DNA from: Candidatus Nitrosopumilus sp.
GTDB taxonomy: Archaea > Thermoproteota > Nitrososphaeria > Nitrososphaerales > Nitrosopumilaceae
Direction of reading: 5' to 3'
Assembly (NCBI GenBank): GCA_003331425.1
Contig: QOOS01000003.1
Span: forward strand, 1 to 64,000
DNA: 64,000 bases
Part shown: positions 29,704 to 38,806 of the stretch, one piece after another
Numbering within the stretch: the first letter of the stretch is position 1
Layout of the letters: each line of letters starts with the position of its first letter
Notes under the pieces: model-generated
Databases searched by the model: none
What the model was told of the DNA's origin: nothing
What the model saw: the letters and a program-made list of their open reading frames with translations, nothing else
Made by a program: the position numbers and the translations under genes

Positions 29704-31470
29704 ATGGAATATTCTATTTTAGCTGATTCTTTTGAAAAAATGGAGTCAACAAGAAAAAGATTAGAGTTAACACAGATGCTAGTAGAATTATTTGAAAAAA
29801 CACCACAAGAGGTAATTTCAAAAATAGTTTATCTCATTCAAGGAAAATTAAGACCAGACTTTGAAGGAATTGAATTAGGAGTTGCAGAAAAATTAGCAAT
29901 CAGAGCAGTTTCTAAATCATCTGGTATTGCAATTAAAAAAATTGAAGACGAATATACAAAAGGAGGAGATTTAGGGCATGCTGCAGCTGTAATTTTAGAG
30001 CAAAAAACACAAACAACATTTCTTGTTGAAAATATCACAGTTGAAAGAGTGTATGAAACCTTATTCAAAATTGCAAAATTAGAAGGGTCAAGATCTCAAG
30101 ATATGAAAATAAAATATATCTCAAGTTTGTTAAATGATGCAAATCCATTAGAGGCAAGTTTCATTTTGAAGATTTTATTGGGCACCCTAAGATTGGGCAT
30201 AGCAGAAAATACAGTAATGGATGCATTGGCAATTGCATATTCTGGAAATAAAGAAAATAGAAAATTATTACAAAACGCATACAATGTTTCAAGTGATTTA
30301 GGAAAAGTAGCAGAGACAATTGCATTAGAAGGAATTCAAGGAATTGAAAAATTTAAAGTGAATTTGTTTAATCCAATTCGTCCAATGCTTGCAGACAGAG
30401 TGAAAAGTGAAAAAGAAGTAATTGAAAAAATGGGAGAAGAATTTGCAATAGAATACAAATTAGACGGAGAAAGAGTTCAACTTCACATTGAAGGAGATAA
30501 AATAGAATTATTCTCAAGAAGTTTAGAAAAAATTTCAAGTTACTACCCAGACATAATTGAAAAAATTCCAAAGATGATAAAAGCAGAAGATGCAATTATG
30601 GAAGCAGAGATTGTAGCAATTAATGAAAATACAGGAGCTTTTTTACCATTTCAAGAATTAATGCATAGAAGAAGAAAATATAAAATTGAAAAAGCAGTTT
30701 CAGAATATCCAATTACAGTAAATTTTTTTGATTTACTTTATTGTAACGGAAAAGATTGTACAGATTTGAATTACATTGAAAGAAGAAGAAAATTAGAAAA
30801 CATTGTTCAAGAAAATGAATTTGCAAAATTTATTCCAATGACTTTAGCAAAAAATGAAAATGAAATTGAAGAATTTTTTGAAAACAGCATTAATGCAGGA
30901 AGTGAAGGATTGATGTTAAAGATGCTAGACAAACCATATCAAGCAGGTTCAAGAGGAAGTCACTGGTTGAAATTAAAAAGAGAATATAGAAATGAATTAG
31001 GAGACAGTTTAGATCTTGTAGTTGTGGGAGGATTTTTTGGAAAAGGAAGAAGAACAGGCAGTTATGGAACATTATTGCTTTCAACATATGATGAGAATAC
31101 AGATACATTTCCAAGCATATGTAAAGTTGGAACAGGGTTTACGGATGAAAGTTTAGATCAATTATATCAAATTCTTAATCCAAAAACCACCATCAAAAAA
31201 AATCCTAGGATCAATAGTGAAATGGATGCAGATGTATGGTTTGAACCAGAATTGGTTATCGAAATTGTAGCATCAGAAATTACATTGAGTCCAATTCACA
31301 AAGTTGCACGTGATGAAATAAGAAAAGATACAGGACTAGCACTGAGATTTCCAAAATTTACAGGAAAAATTAGAGTAGAAAAAATGGCAGAAGATGCATC
31401 AACAGATGATGAAGTAATTTCACTATACAAAGGGCAGAATAAAGCTGCACATGATAAAAATTTAATCTAA
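29704..31470 (+). CDS. lig: ATP-dependent DNA ligase
   Basis: 588 residues, the usual archaeal LigI length. N-terminal DNA-binding domain, adenylation domain with EYKLDGERVQLH (AMP-accepting Lys252), SRSLEKISSYYPDI, AEIVA, GSEGLMLKML and WLKLKREY, then an OB-fold. It seals Okazaki fragments and repair nicks. ORFs on the opposite strand here are shadows. Confidence 0.97.
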   Translation: MEYSILADSFEKMESTRKRLELTQMLVELFEKTPQEVISKIVYLIQGKLRPDFEGIELGVAEKLAIRAVSKSSGIAIKKIEDEYTKGGDLGHAAAVILEQKTQTTFLVENITVERVYETLFKIAKLEGSRSQDMKIKYISSLLNDANPLEASFILKILLGTLRLGIAENTVMDALAIAYSGNKENRKLLQNAYNVSSDLGKVAETIALEGIQGIEKFKVNLFNPIRPMLADRVKSEKEVIEKMGEEFAIEYKLDGERVQLHIEGDKIELFSRSLEKISSYYPDIIEKIPKMIKAEDAIMEAEIVAINENTGAFLPFQELMHRRRKYKIEKAVSEYPITVNFFDLLYCNGKDCTDLNYIERRRKLENIVQENEFAKFIPMTLAKNENEIEEFFENSINAGSEGLMLKMLDKPYQAGSRGSHWLKLKREYRNELGDSLDLVVVGGFFGKGRRTGSYGTLLLSTYDENTDTFPSICKVGTGFTDESLDQLYQILNPKTTIKKNPRINSEMDADVWFEPELVIEIVASEITLSPIHKVARDEIRKDTGLALRFPKFTGKIRVEKMAEDASTDDEVISLYKGQNKAAHDKNLI

Positions 31471-31535
31471 TACGCTCAAAAAATATCAAAAACCATAGAG
31501 GATTTAAATTACCAACAGGCATCTGACTTTATGTT

Positions 31536-32189
31536 ATGTATAGTGGAGAGCTTGAAGTTCAAGCAAAAAGAAAGGCAATAGCAGTTTTACAAGATGAGAT
31601 CAACAGAATTCTAAATGCATCAAGAGAACTTGCAACACTAACAGAAGCCCTAATGAAAAAAGACAAAAAAGCAATTAAAAACACATTAGAGCAAATCTCA
31701 ACAATTGAAGAAGAAGTAGAGAACCTAAGAAGAAAAATTACACGTGAAGTTGCAGATGTTGGAGGATTAATCATGAATAGAGAAAATCTTCTAAACACAG
31801 CTTATACGATGGATGAGATTGCAGGATACATCACAGGTATTGCATTCAAACTTTCTAATGTAAAAATTACTACATTGAAAAGTTCAAAACTTGATAAAGA
31901 TATCACAGAACTAATCTCATTAGTAGTAGATGAAGTCTACAAACTAAATGAAATCATTAGAAGTCTCAATACAAACACTGCCAATGCAATAGAATTGGCT
32001 CAAGAAACTCAAACAATTGAAAGAGAAATAGACATCAAATATAGAGATGCAACAATTAAACTTCTCAACGAAGTTAAAGATCCAAAAGAATTGTTGTTAA
32101 TCAAAGATGTAATTGAAGGAATTGAGGAAATGTCTGACAAATGTCAGAGAGTTTCAGACTCATTCATACTGCTAGCATTAAGCCTATAA
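31536..32189 (+). CDS. DUF47 / PhoU-like protein
   Basis: 217 residues, all-helical. MYSGELEVQAKRKAIAVLQDEINRIL, repeated E-x-E-x-x-x-L-R-R segments and the C-terminal ELLLIKDVIEGIEEMSDKCQRVSDSF with Glu/Asp positions matching PhoU-like metal-binding bundles. Such proteins regulate or accompany phosphate transporters. No Pit or Pst genes are adjacent, so its partner is elsewhere. Confidence 0.85.
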   Translation: MYSGELEVQAKRKAIAVLQDEINRILNASRELATLTEALMKKDKKAIKNTLEQISTIEEEVENLRRKITREVADVGGLIMNRENLLNTAYTMDEIAGYITGIAFKLSNVKITTLKSSKLDKDITELISLVVDEVYKLNEIIRSLNTNTANAIELAQETQTIEREIDIKYRDATIKLLNEVKDPKELLLIKDVIEGIEEMSDKCQRVSDSFILLALSL

Positions 32190-32282
32190 TCAAAAAAAAT
32201 TAAAATTTCTATTTTATTTTTAAATTAATTAACCTTAGTTGTAAAGTATAGAATTCATATACATTGAATATTCAATAATAAT

Positions 32283-32819
32283 ATGAAAAGTGAATTAATA
32301 GAAAATAGAATTATCGTATGGAATATTGAAGATTCAAAGAAACTTTTCAGTGAAGGATATTATGGAAAACCAATAGGAATGCCTAAACCAAAAATTGAAG
32401 AGATTGATGTTCCATTAATTTTAGATTTAATTGAAGGATATTACTTGTTAGAAATGAAAAAAATTACCATCACCAAATTAAAACAAAAAATCAAAACAAA
32501 TGAAATGATTGAAATTTGTAAAAAAGAAGTACATGATTTTGAAAAAAAGTATATCGTATACAAAAATTTTAGAGATAAAGGATACATAATTAATCCAGGA
32601 ATTAAATTTGGATGTGATTTTGCAGTATATGAAAAAGGTCCAGGAATTGATCATGCGCCATTTTTAATTCAGGTGTATAACAGAAATGAGCCAATAACAT
32701 CCACAGGAATTGTTCTTGCAGGACGATTAGCTACAACAGTTAGAAAACAATTCATTTTAGCTATTCCAAAAGGAAAGGATAAAGTAGATTTTCTCGCACT
32801 AGATTGGTGGAAAGCTTAA
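32283..32819 (+). CDS. endA: tRNA-splicing endonuclease
   Basis: 178 residues, single-unit homotetrameric size. C-terminal nuclease domain with FRDKGYIINPGIKFGCDFAVYEKGPGIDHAPFLIQV...RLATTVRKQFILAI; the catalytic Tyr, His and Lys are all in place. It cleaves bulge-helix-bulge motifs in pre-tRNA and, in archaea, in rRNA precursor stems like those around the 16S and 23S here. 3' end overlaps the convergent gene by 4 bases. Confidence 0.95.
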   Translation: MKSELIENRIIVWNIEDSKKLFSEGYYGKPIGMPKPKIEEIDVPLILDLIEGYYLLEMKKITITKLKQKIKTNEMIEICKKEVHDFEKKYIVYKNFRDKGYIINPGIKFGCDFAVYEKGPGIDHAPFLIQVYNRNEPITSTGIVLAGRLATTVRKQFILAIPKGKDKVDFLALDWWKA

Positions 32820-33193
32820 ACAGATTTAATGTGACCTGCAATGCGGTCATAAATTTCAAATAATTCTTTGGTGATACCAAATGAAATATGATTATCCCAT
32901 TTACCACGAATTCGAATTGCAGTATCTGTAGGTTCAACATAGATTGTTGCATCCTTTATGGTTTGTTTTGCAATCATTTCATTTAATTCAGAATCAGAAT
33001 TCAACTTAGTGGCCAAATCACCATATCCGTTCCATTCTACTTTAGTAATTACTTTGGAACCAAAATGACCTTTAGTCTTCAAAGATGTCTTTGCAGTATA
33101 ATTGATACCAGAGGAACCAGCGTTTTTTCTTACAATAAATTGTGCTTGAAATCTATCTAAGGCGCCCCAAGGAAGTGGATTTGGATCTTGCAT
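32816..33193 (-). CDS. conserved hypothetical protein
   Basis: 125 residues, soluble, beta-rich. MQDPNPLPWGALDRFQAQFIVRKN and a central VITKVEWNGYGD. No domain recognised. Second gene of a two-gene unit, two bases after the 78-aa protein; the stop codon overlaps endA's end. Confidence 0.65.
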   Translation of the reverse strand: MQDPNPLPWGALDRFQAQFIVRKNAGSSGINYTAKTSLKTKGHFGSKVITKVEWNGYGDLATKLNSDSELNEMIAKQTIKDATIYVEPTDTAIRIRGKWDNHISFGITKELFEIYDRIAGHIKSV

Positions 33194-33195
33194 AA

Positions 33196-33432
33196 TTATC
33201 CCTTTTGAATTATTTGTACGACGTCAATATTTGAATTTTTAATTTCAATACATCCCTTATTTGTAACCATTCTAGGAGTTTGAGAAAAATATCTACTATA
33301 GTAATCATCATTTTCAACTTCATCAGTTGCAATTTCTTTAGATTCAGAATCTACACCGATCTCTTTTAGCATATCACTAAATTTTTCAGGCCATGTCTGG
33401 TTAATGAAAGTGTCAGATTCTGTATCATGCAT
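33196..33432 (-). CDS. 78-aa hypothetical protein, start revised
   Basis: The track ORF begins 36 codons upstream inside the divergent gene and reads as hydrophobic noise. The internal ATG at 33432 (MHDTESDTFINQTWPEKFSDM) gives a compact acidic protein. It is followed after two bases by the 125-aa gene. Unknown function. Confidence 0.6.
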   Translation of the reverse strand: MHDTESDTFINQTWPEKFSDMLKEIGVDSESKEIATDEVENDDYYSRYFSQTPRMVTNKGCIEIKNSNIDVVQIIQKG

Positions 33433-33495
33433 AAAAAAACTCTGAACATACCCACAAATAAAGATATCAAGAAAAAAGCCATAGAGATCAATCCA

Positions 33496-33504
33496 AATAA
33501 ATAT
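33496..33504 (+). promoter_or_regulatory. TATA box setting the start of the double-SDR gene
   Basis: AATAAATAT centred about 29 bases before TTG 33529. It lies inside the longer track ORF, so the upstream ATG at 33427 would not be in a leaderless mRNA from this promoter. Confidence 0.5.
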
Positions 33505-33528
33505 GCAAAAGTTTTTTATTTTTTTAAC

Positions 33529-35295
33529 TTGAAATTCCAAGGTAAAACCGCATTAATTACAGGTAGTGGTACAGGAATTGGTAAGGCCATAGCAACCAAA
33601 TTTGTTGAAAATGGTGCAAGTGTTATAATTTTAGGTAGAAGAAAAGAACCATTAGAAGAAGCATCAAAAGATCTAGAACAAATTATTTCCAAGAATAATA
33701 GCGGTGCATCTGTTAAGATTTTTGCTGGGGTAGATGTTGCAGACGAATCAGCAATGACCTCGATGTTTGATGCACTAAAAAACGATAATGTTAACGTAGA
33801 TTACATTATTAACAATGCAGGAGTTTCAGGTCCTGTAACATGTTTTCCAAATTCACCATTAAAAGATTTCAAAAGTACAATTGCAATTCACTTAACAGGT
33901 ACATTTTGGGGTTCAGTTCAAGCACTAAAAGTAATGAAAGAAGGTGGAAAAATTATTACAATTTCAACATTCTTTACAGAAGAAAGACCACTTGAACAAA
34001 GACCATACAGATTTAGAAGTCCATATACAGCATCACAAGGAGCCAAAAACAGACTTGCTGAAGCAATGTCATGGGAATTAACTGATAAAGGAATCATATC
34101 AATTGCAACAAACCCAGGCCCAGTACATTCAGATAGAATTTACAAAACAGTTTATCCAAAAGCTGCAGCAGAATTCATGAGAGTAAGTGGATTTGAAGAC
34201 TTGAGTCCCGTAGAAGTTGAAGAAGCAAAAGATGATTTGTTAGAATGTATTCTTGCAGATGGAATAGACAAAGAAGGAATTGCAAAAATTGCTGAAAAAT
34301 TAGCAAATGGAAAAGATGTTACAAAGTTAACAGAGACATTTACAAATTTACTTACAAAAATTCAAACAATTGCAGAAAAAGTACAAAACAACACATCACA
34401 TATGATTGCTAACAGAGAATTTTTAGCTCAAACACAAGTATCTGAATCAGTTCTTAATTTGTGTGATGATGAAATTGCAAAAATCCTTAACGGAAAAGTC
34501 ATTCCAGGAGACAGAGTATTTTATCCAGTAAAACCACATATCGGAACAACAGCTCCAGGAGTACATCAACCAGACTTTTCAGGCAAGTCAGTTGTATTTG
34601 CAATTGACGGCACTGATAAAACAGATGCAGAGAGAGTAGAATTCTTAGCACAACATGTTGAGAAAAATGGAGGCAAAGTTGCATGTTTCATCTCACAATC
34701 AACTCCAAAAGATGTTCAAGAATATATCAGCAGTAAATTCCATTCACATGTTGTAGATATTACAAATCCTGAAGAAATGGAGAGGTGGTTTAATACTGCC
34801 AAAACAAATCTAGGAGAAATTTTAGGTGTAATTCACGTAACTGGAAAACTTCCAGAAATTGGTAAATTAACAGAATTGAATAGAGCAGGATGGGAAGAAT
34901 TAGTTGCAAAATTCATTTCAACTCCAGCAACAGTTGCTCAAAGGGCATTAGAACACTTTGTCCCAGGCGGAGATAAAGATCCAAGATTATACAAAGATAC
35001 CAAAGGTGCAATCATGATAATTGGACCAGATTTACCAATAGGACGTAAAGTAACAGGTACTCAAAGAGCTCAAGTAGAAGTTTTCAGAGGAGCATTACGA
35101 CCATTCACTACAACAGTTAATCAAGAATTAAGTGATGTATTGAAATCAAAAATCAGAATGTTTACAGTTTTCCCAGGTTCAGTTACAGGTGCAGAACCAG
35201 ATAATCAAAAAATTGCTGATGCATTCAACTTCTTAGTTTCAGAAAATTCAGCTTCATCTGCAGAAGTAACATTCTGTGTTGATGAAACAAGATAA
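33529..35295 (+). CDS. tandem double short-chain dehydrogenase, MCR-N-like
   Basis: 588 residues from a TTG start, chosen because MKFQGKTALITG begins a normal SDR and a TATA box sits 29 bases upstream. Domain 1 (about 1-250): TGSGTGIGKAIA, NNAGVSG, ITISTFF (Ser146), NPGPVHSDRIYKTV. The catalytic YxxxK is broken: Y166-TAS-Q170. A helical linker, then a second degenerate SDR domain (about 355-585; GKSVVFAIDGTDKTD, PGSVTGAEPDNQ). Layout and the STFF/PGPVHSDRI segments resemble the N-terminal half of Chloroflexus malonyl-CoA reductase. Two bases before a MaoC-like gene. Confidence 0.8.
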   Translation: MKFQGKTALITGSGTGIGKAIATKFVENGASVIILGRRKEPLEEASKDLEQIISKNNSGASVKIFAGVDVADESAMTSMFDALKNDNVNVDYIINNAGVSGPVTCFPNSPLKDFKSTIAIHLTGTFWGSVQALKVMKEGGKIITISTFFTEERPLEQRPYRFRSPYTASQGAKNRLAEAMSWELTDKGIISIATNPGPVHSDRIYKTVYPKAAAEFMRVSGFEDLSPVEVEEAKDDLLECILADGIDKEGIAKIAEKLANGKDVTKLTETFTNLLTKIQTIAEKVQNNTSHMIANREFLAQTQVSESVLNLCDDEIAKILNGKVIPGDRVFYPVKPHIGTTAPGVHQPDFSGKSVVFAIDGTDKTDAERVEFLAQHVEKNGGKVACFISQSTPKDVQEYISSKFHSHVVDITNPEEMERWFNTAKTNLGEILGVIHVTGKLPEIGKLTELNRAGWEELVAKFISTPATVAQRALEHFVPGGDKDPRLYKDTKGAIMIIGPDLPIGRKVTGTQRAQVEVFRGALRPFTTTVNQELSDVLKSKIRMFTVFPGSVTGAEPDNQKIADAFNFLVSENSASSAEVTFCVDETR

Positions 35296-35297
35296 GA

Positions 35298-35753
35298 ATG
35301 AAAAAATTTTCAGAATTTGTTGTCGGTGAATCATTTTATTCAACATGCAGTATTTCAGATGATGAATTAGAAGAATATCTAAAATTCTCAAGAGTAAAAA
35401 ATGTATTTTTAGAAAACAAAGTCAATGAAGGACATCAATTAGTTTCAGGAAGAGCAATTTTATCAAGAATGGAAGGAGAATTTACAAGACTAAATCAAAT
35501 TTATGGAAATCAAATAATATTTTTGGGAACAGATGGAGACTCAGAATGGGGAAATAGGAATACAAGATTTCTAAAACCATTGTATACAGATCAAGTTTTA
35601 AAATTAAAATTCACAATAGTTCAAAAAGAAGAAATAGATGAAAATTTTGGAAAAATAATAATTAATTTTGAAGGAACAACACAAGAAAATGAACTAATAA
35701 TAATTGCTAAAAAGAATATTTACAGAATTAAAAAGGAACCAGAAAATAATTAA
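35298..35753 (+). CDS. MaoC-like hot-dog domain protein
   Basis: 151 residues. FVVGESFYSTCSISDDELEEYLKFSRVKN resembles the entry of MaoC/FabZ-type hot-dog folds, followed by HQLVSGRAILSRMEGEFTRL on the central helix and WGNRNTRFLKPLYTDQVLKLKFTIVQK strands. The canonical D-x-x-P-x-H hydratase dyad is not evident, so activity on acyl-CoA is uncertain. Overlap-close coupling to the double SDR suggests a shared acyl or semialdehyde substrate. Confidence 0.7.
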   Translation: MKKFSEFVVGESFYSTCSISDDELEEYLKFSRVKNVFLENKVNEGHQLVSGRAILSRMEGEFTRLNQIYGNQIIFLGTDGDSEWGNRNTRFLKPLYTDQVLKLKFTIVQKEEIDENFGKIIINFEGTTQENELIIIAKKNIYRIKKEPENN

Positions 35754-35761
35754 TTAAACTA

Positions 35762-35820
35762 AGGAGCCGACTAGTCTCCTCAGCCATCAGATCAAAAGAT
35801 CTAACGAACACTTTTTATCA
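35762..35820 (+). terminator. two-hairpin terminator-like element
   Basis: AGGAG/CTCCT (35762-35766 with 35776-35780), then AGATC-AAAA-GATCT (35789-35802), then CTTTTTATC. It sits just after the MaoC-like gene and probably ends that transcript. A short RNA is an alternative. Confidence 0.45.
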
Positions 35821-35856
35821 AAAAATTACTATAAAAATGCCAATAATTTTTTGAGG

Positions 35857-36633
35857 CTAGAATAAAGAACCACTGGTCAAAGAATCAAAAAATAATTTTA
35901 CAGCTGTAATTACAAGTACTATAGAAATTAGAATTTTTAAATTTCGCTCCTTTACACTTAATGATAATTTTGCTCCTACTAGTCCTCCAAAAAAAGCACC
36001 TATTGCCAAAAATCCTGATTGTATAAAATCAGGATGTCCCAAAATACTATGAACAATTACTCCAGATAATGATGCAAATAATAAAATAAATTGTGAGGTA
36101 GGGGCAGCCTTTTTCATAGACATTCCCATTCCAACAATCATCAATGGGACAAATACAATCCCACCACCAATTCCAAAAAAGGAGGAAATAATTCCTGCAA
36201 AGAAGCTAGAACCAATTATTAGGAGAATTAATTGTTTTGAAATTATTTTTTCTTTAGATTCAACTTGTTTTCTTAAGAAAATGTAAACAGAAGATGCGAT
36301 CAATACAAAACCAAATAAAATTTTAAAAATATCAGGGGCAACATCAGTAGAAATAACTGCACCAAGAATAGTACCAGGAATTGCAAGTAAACCAAGTTTC
36401 AATCCTAAAGAAAATTCAATTCTTTTTTGTTTGGAATAGGAAATTGTAGAAGCAACAGAATTACTAAATGCAGCAAAAAGACTATTACTTGCAGCAACAG
36501 TAGGAGGAATTCCTAAAAATGTTAAAACTGGAACAACAATTATTCCACCACCCAGACCAATCATAGACCCTAATATTCCAGCTGCAAATCCTAAAGGAAT
36601 TAACCATAATTGATCAATCATCGTAATCGCCAA
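35857..36633 (-). CDS. TauE/SafE family anion exporter
   Basis: 258 residues, about eight transmembrane helices in two homologous halves; each half has the family glycine motif (GMIGLGGGIIVVPVL near residue 25 and FFGIGGGIVFVPLM near residue 155). TSUP members export sulfite, sulfoacetate or related anions. The substrate is not predictable here. Confidence 0.92.
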   Translation of the reverse strand: MAITMIDQLWLIPLGFAAGILGSMIGLGGGIIVVPVLTFLGIPPTVAASNSLFAAFSNSVASTISYSKQKRIEFSLGLKLGLLAIPGTILGAVISTDVAPDIFKILFGFVLIASSVYIFLRKQVESKEKIISKQLILLIIGSSFFAGIISSFFGIGGGIVFVPLMIVGMGMSMKKAAPTSQFILLFASLSGVIVHSILGHPDFIQSGFLAIGAFFGGLVGAKLSLSVKERNLKILISIVLVITAVKLFFDSLTSGSLF

Positions 36634-36658
36634 TCAAATAATTTTATCATATATTAGA

Positions 36659-37288
36659 CTACTTTAGAACAATTAAAGTCCACAAATAAGAGTCATTTTT
36701 GTAAGTAATTTCAAGAATCAATGTTTCATCACCCAGTCCAGTAACTGTAGACTTCAAAGGTATGGTTTGAGAGGATTCAGCATATTTTGTTTGAGCAGCA
36801 TTTATCCAGGCAGTAATAGATTCAAAACCTCCAGGTTGTTTTTCATCCCAACAATCACAAACTAAAGATTCAACAATAGTTTTAAAAACAATTTCAACTT
36901 CATCAGATTTTGAATTTACAAATGGTGAAGATTCAACTAGTGCAATAGCCATTATAGGATTATCAGGAACACCACCCATGCTAATATTTCCTAGAGATCT
37001 GCCATCAGGGCCTTGTATGGCAGTAGTTGTACAATAACTAATTTGGGATAAAATATCATCACGAATTGCACAGTAATTTCCAATAGTATGATCTGTAACA
37101 GGACTAGGAGTAGACATGAAAATATTTTCTTCAGATAATGATGTTTTTATTTTTTCAACATCATAAAATGTGAATCCATATTGATAGAGATTTTCTGAAG
37201 AAGGCATAGAAGATTCTTCAGGGATTAAAAAGATAGCAACAGCAGAGATAATTATTATGATTATAGGAATTATAATTTTAGAATTCAA
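36659..37288 (-). CDS. membrane-anchored extracellular protein
   Basis: 209 residues. One N-terminal transmembrane helix (KIIIPIIIIIISAVAIFLI), then a Ser/Thr-rich extracellular domain containing paired Cys (NYCAIRDDILSQISYC, VCDCWDE). No catalytic motif. Unknown function, probably cell-surface. Same strand as the neighbouring TauE and DUF192 genes. Confidence 0.65.
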   Translation of the reverse strand: MNSKIIIPIIIIIISAVAIFLIPEESSMPSSENLYQYGFTFYDVEKIKTSLSEENIFMSTPSPVTDHTIGNYCAIRDDILSQISYCTTTAIQGPDGRSLGNISMGGVPDNPIMAIALVESSPFVNSKSDEVEIVFKTIVESLVCDCWDEKQPGGFESITAWINAAQTKYAESSQTIPLKSTVTGLGDETLILEITYKNDSYLWTLIVLK

Positions 37289-37329
37289 TAATTATTTAAA
37301 AATAGATTACAAGATAAGGTTTTGCAATT

Positions 37330-37824
37330 TTAGATAGAAATTATTTCCATAATAGAATCTTTGGTAATATTATTTTGCTCTACAAATCCGGATGTGACTT
37401 CAAGAATATATGTTGCTTCACCATCAGGGACAAAACTAGGACATCCAGCTGCAATTTCAACAGGGATTACACAAGGCGGCACATTTGTTTTAATATGAAC
37501 AACTTTACCATCATTATCAAACCAAATCATATCCAGTTCAAATTGCATGTTAAGCATCCATAATGAATACAATCCCTGTTCTGGAAATACAAAAAGCATT
37601 CCTTGATCTAAAGGTAATTGATCTTGAAACATCAATCCACGAACACGAGTTGGTTCAGTATCAGCTATTTGCACTTCAAGTAGAGTTTGATCAACTTTAA
37701 TCATACCTTTAGGAAATTTGACTTGTTCAAGCTTTATCTCACTGGGTAGAGTCAATAATCCAATAGAACCAATAATTACAGCAGCAATGAAAATAGGAAT
37801 CAATGCTTGTGCCTTAGTAGTCAT
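37330..37824 (-). CDS. DUF192 family exported protein
   Basis: 164 residues: N-terminal hydrophobic anchor (LIPIFIAAVIIGSIGLL), then the DUF192 core with EVQIADTEPTRVRGLMFQDQLPLDQGMLFVFPEQGLYSLWMLNMQFELDMIWFDNDGKVVHI. A small beta-barrel found in many prokaryotes; function unsettled. A Cys pair (VPPCVIPVEIAAGC) may form a disulfide outside the cell. Confidence 0.88.
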   Translation of the reverse strand: MTTKAQALIPIFIAAVIIGSIGLLTLPSEIKLEQVKFPKGMIKVDQTLLEVQIADTEPTRVRGLMFQDQLPLDQGMLFVFPEQGLYSLWMLNMQFELDMIWFDNDGKVVHIKTNVPPCVIPVEIAAGCPSFVPDGEATYILEVTSGFVEQNNITKDSIMEIISI

Positions 37825-37862
37825 AATCTAGTTTAGTTCAATCCTATTAAAAACTCAGTGCG

Positions 37863-38213
37863 TTAACTGACAGTTTTTCTAAAATCACTAATGGTAGAAA
37901 TAGTGTTTTTAGTATGATTGCCAATATCGTGGATGGTGCTTCCATTGTATTTTTTATCCAAATATCTTCCAGCAACTATCATTGGTCCGCCTATTGCACA
38001 AGTGACTCCAGTTGGTTCAGGAATCCACAACATCAAAAATCCAATTTTTTGAAGTTTTTTACCTGGAGCAGGTGCTTTTTGTAAAGCCCCTAAGGAACGA
38101 GCTGTTTTAGAATCATCTATTTTTGCAATATCAGAGTAGAGATTAGCCCTACGCTTAGCAGATTCAGAAAATTTTTGTAATTTTGCTAGTCGTGCCTTTA
38201 ATGGATCATTCAT
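37863..38213 (-). CDS. conserved hypothetical protein
   Basis: 116 residues. Basic helical N-terminal half (MNDPLKARLAKLQKFSESAKRRANLYSDIAK) then a short hydrophobic, Gly/Pro-rich stretch (FLMLWIPEPTGVTCAIGGPMIVAGRYL) that may be one membrane segment. Family not recognised. Upstream gene of the minus-strand group that includes DUF192 and TauE. Confidence 0.6.
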   Translation of the reverse strand: MNDPLKARLAKLQKFSESAKRRANLYSDIAKIDDSKTARSLGALQKAPAPGKKLQKIGFLMLWIPEPTGVTCAIGGPMIVAGRYLDKKYNGSTIHDIGNHTKNTISTISDFRKTVS

Positions 38214-38341
38214 TTTAACATTAATTTAGAAAAAATTAGTTAAGATTCAAAGATAAACAATGATTACCCTCAAGTCAACAAAGAATAACTAATTCAGGTA
38301 GACACTAAATTATAGTAGATTATTGATCATAACAAGAATAG

Positions 38342-38806
38342 ATGAAAAATAAAAACTCAAAGAGACTTGATTCAATCAAAGCAGCACATGAAGTGGAGAA
38401 AACACGTTCAAGTTCCAGAATGGAAGATTATCTAGAAATCATTGGAGAATTAGTAGAACTAAAAGGATATGCCACAACATTAGACATTTCAAGATACATG
38501 AACGTTAGTGCTCCAAGTGTTACTAAAATGCTACAAAGATTAGACGAAGGGGGGTTTTTAGAATATGAAAAATATCACGGAATTAATCTAACAAAAAAAG
38601 GAATCCAAGTTGCAGAAGGAATTAGACAAAACCATGGAATCTTATTAGAATTCTTCGAGATTTTAGGAGTAGGATATGATACTGCAAATCAAGATACTGA
38701 AGGAATTGAACATCATCTCAATCCAAAAACAATCAAACAATTAAGAAAATTCATTACTTTTCTAAAAGCAAATCCAAAAATTATTGATAATTTTAAAAAT
38801 CTTTAA
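38342..38806 (+). CDS. mntR: DtxR/MntR-type metal-dependent repressor
   Basis: 154 residues. Winged helix (about 25-90; SSRMEDYLEIIGELVELKGYATTLDISRYMNVSAPSVTKMLQRL) and a dimerisation domain with metal-ligand residues in RMEDYLE, the NHG His and EGIEHHL, matching the Mn-sensing MntR arrangement. No SH3 domain, also as in MntR. Probably represses Mn or Fe uptake. Its targets are not adjacent. Gene symbol by family likeness only. Confidence 0.85.
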   Translation: MKNKNSKRLDSIKAAHEVEKTRSSSRMEDYLEIIGELVELKGYATTLDISRYMNVSAPSVTKMLQRLDEGGFLEYEKYHGINLTKKGIQVAEGIRQNHGILLEFFEILGVGYDTANQDTEGIEHHLNPKTIKQLRKFITFLKANPKIIDNFKNL

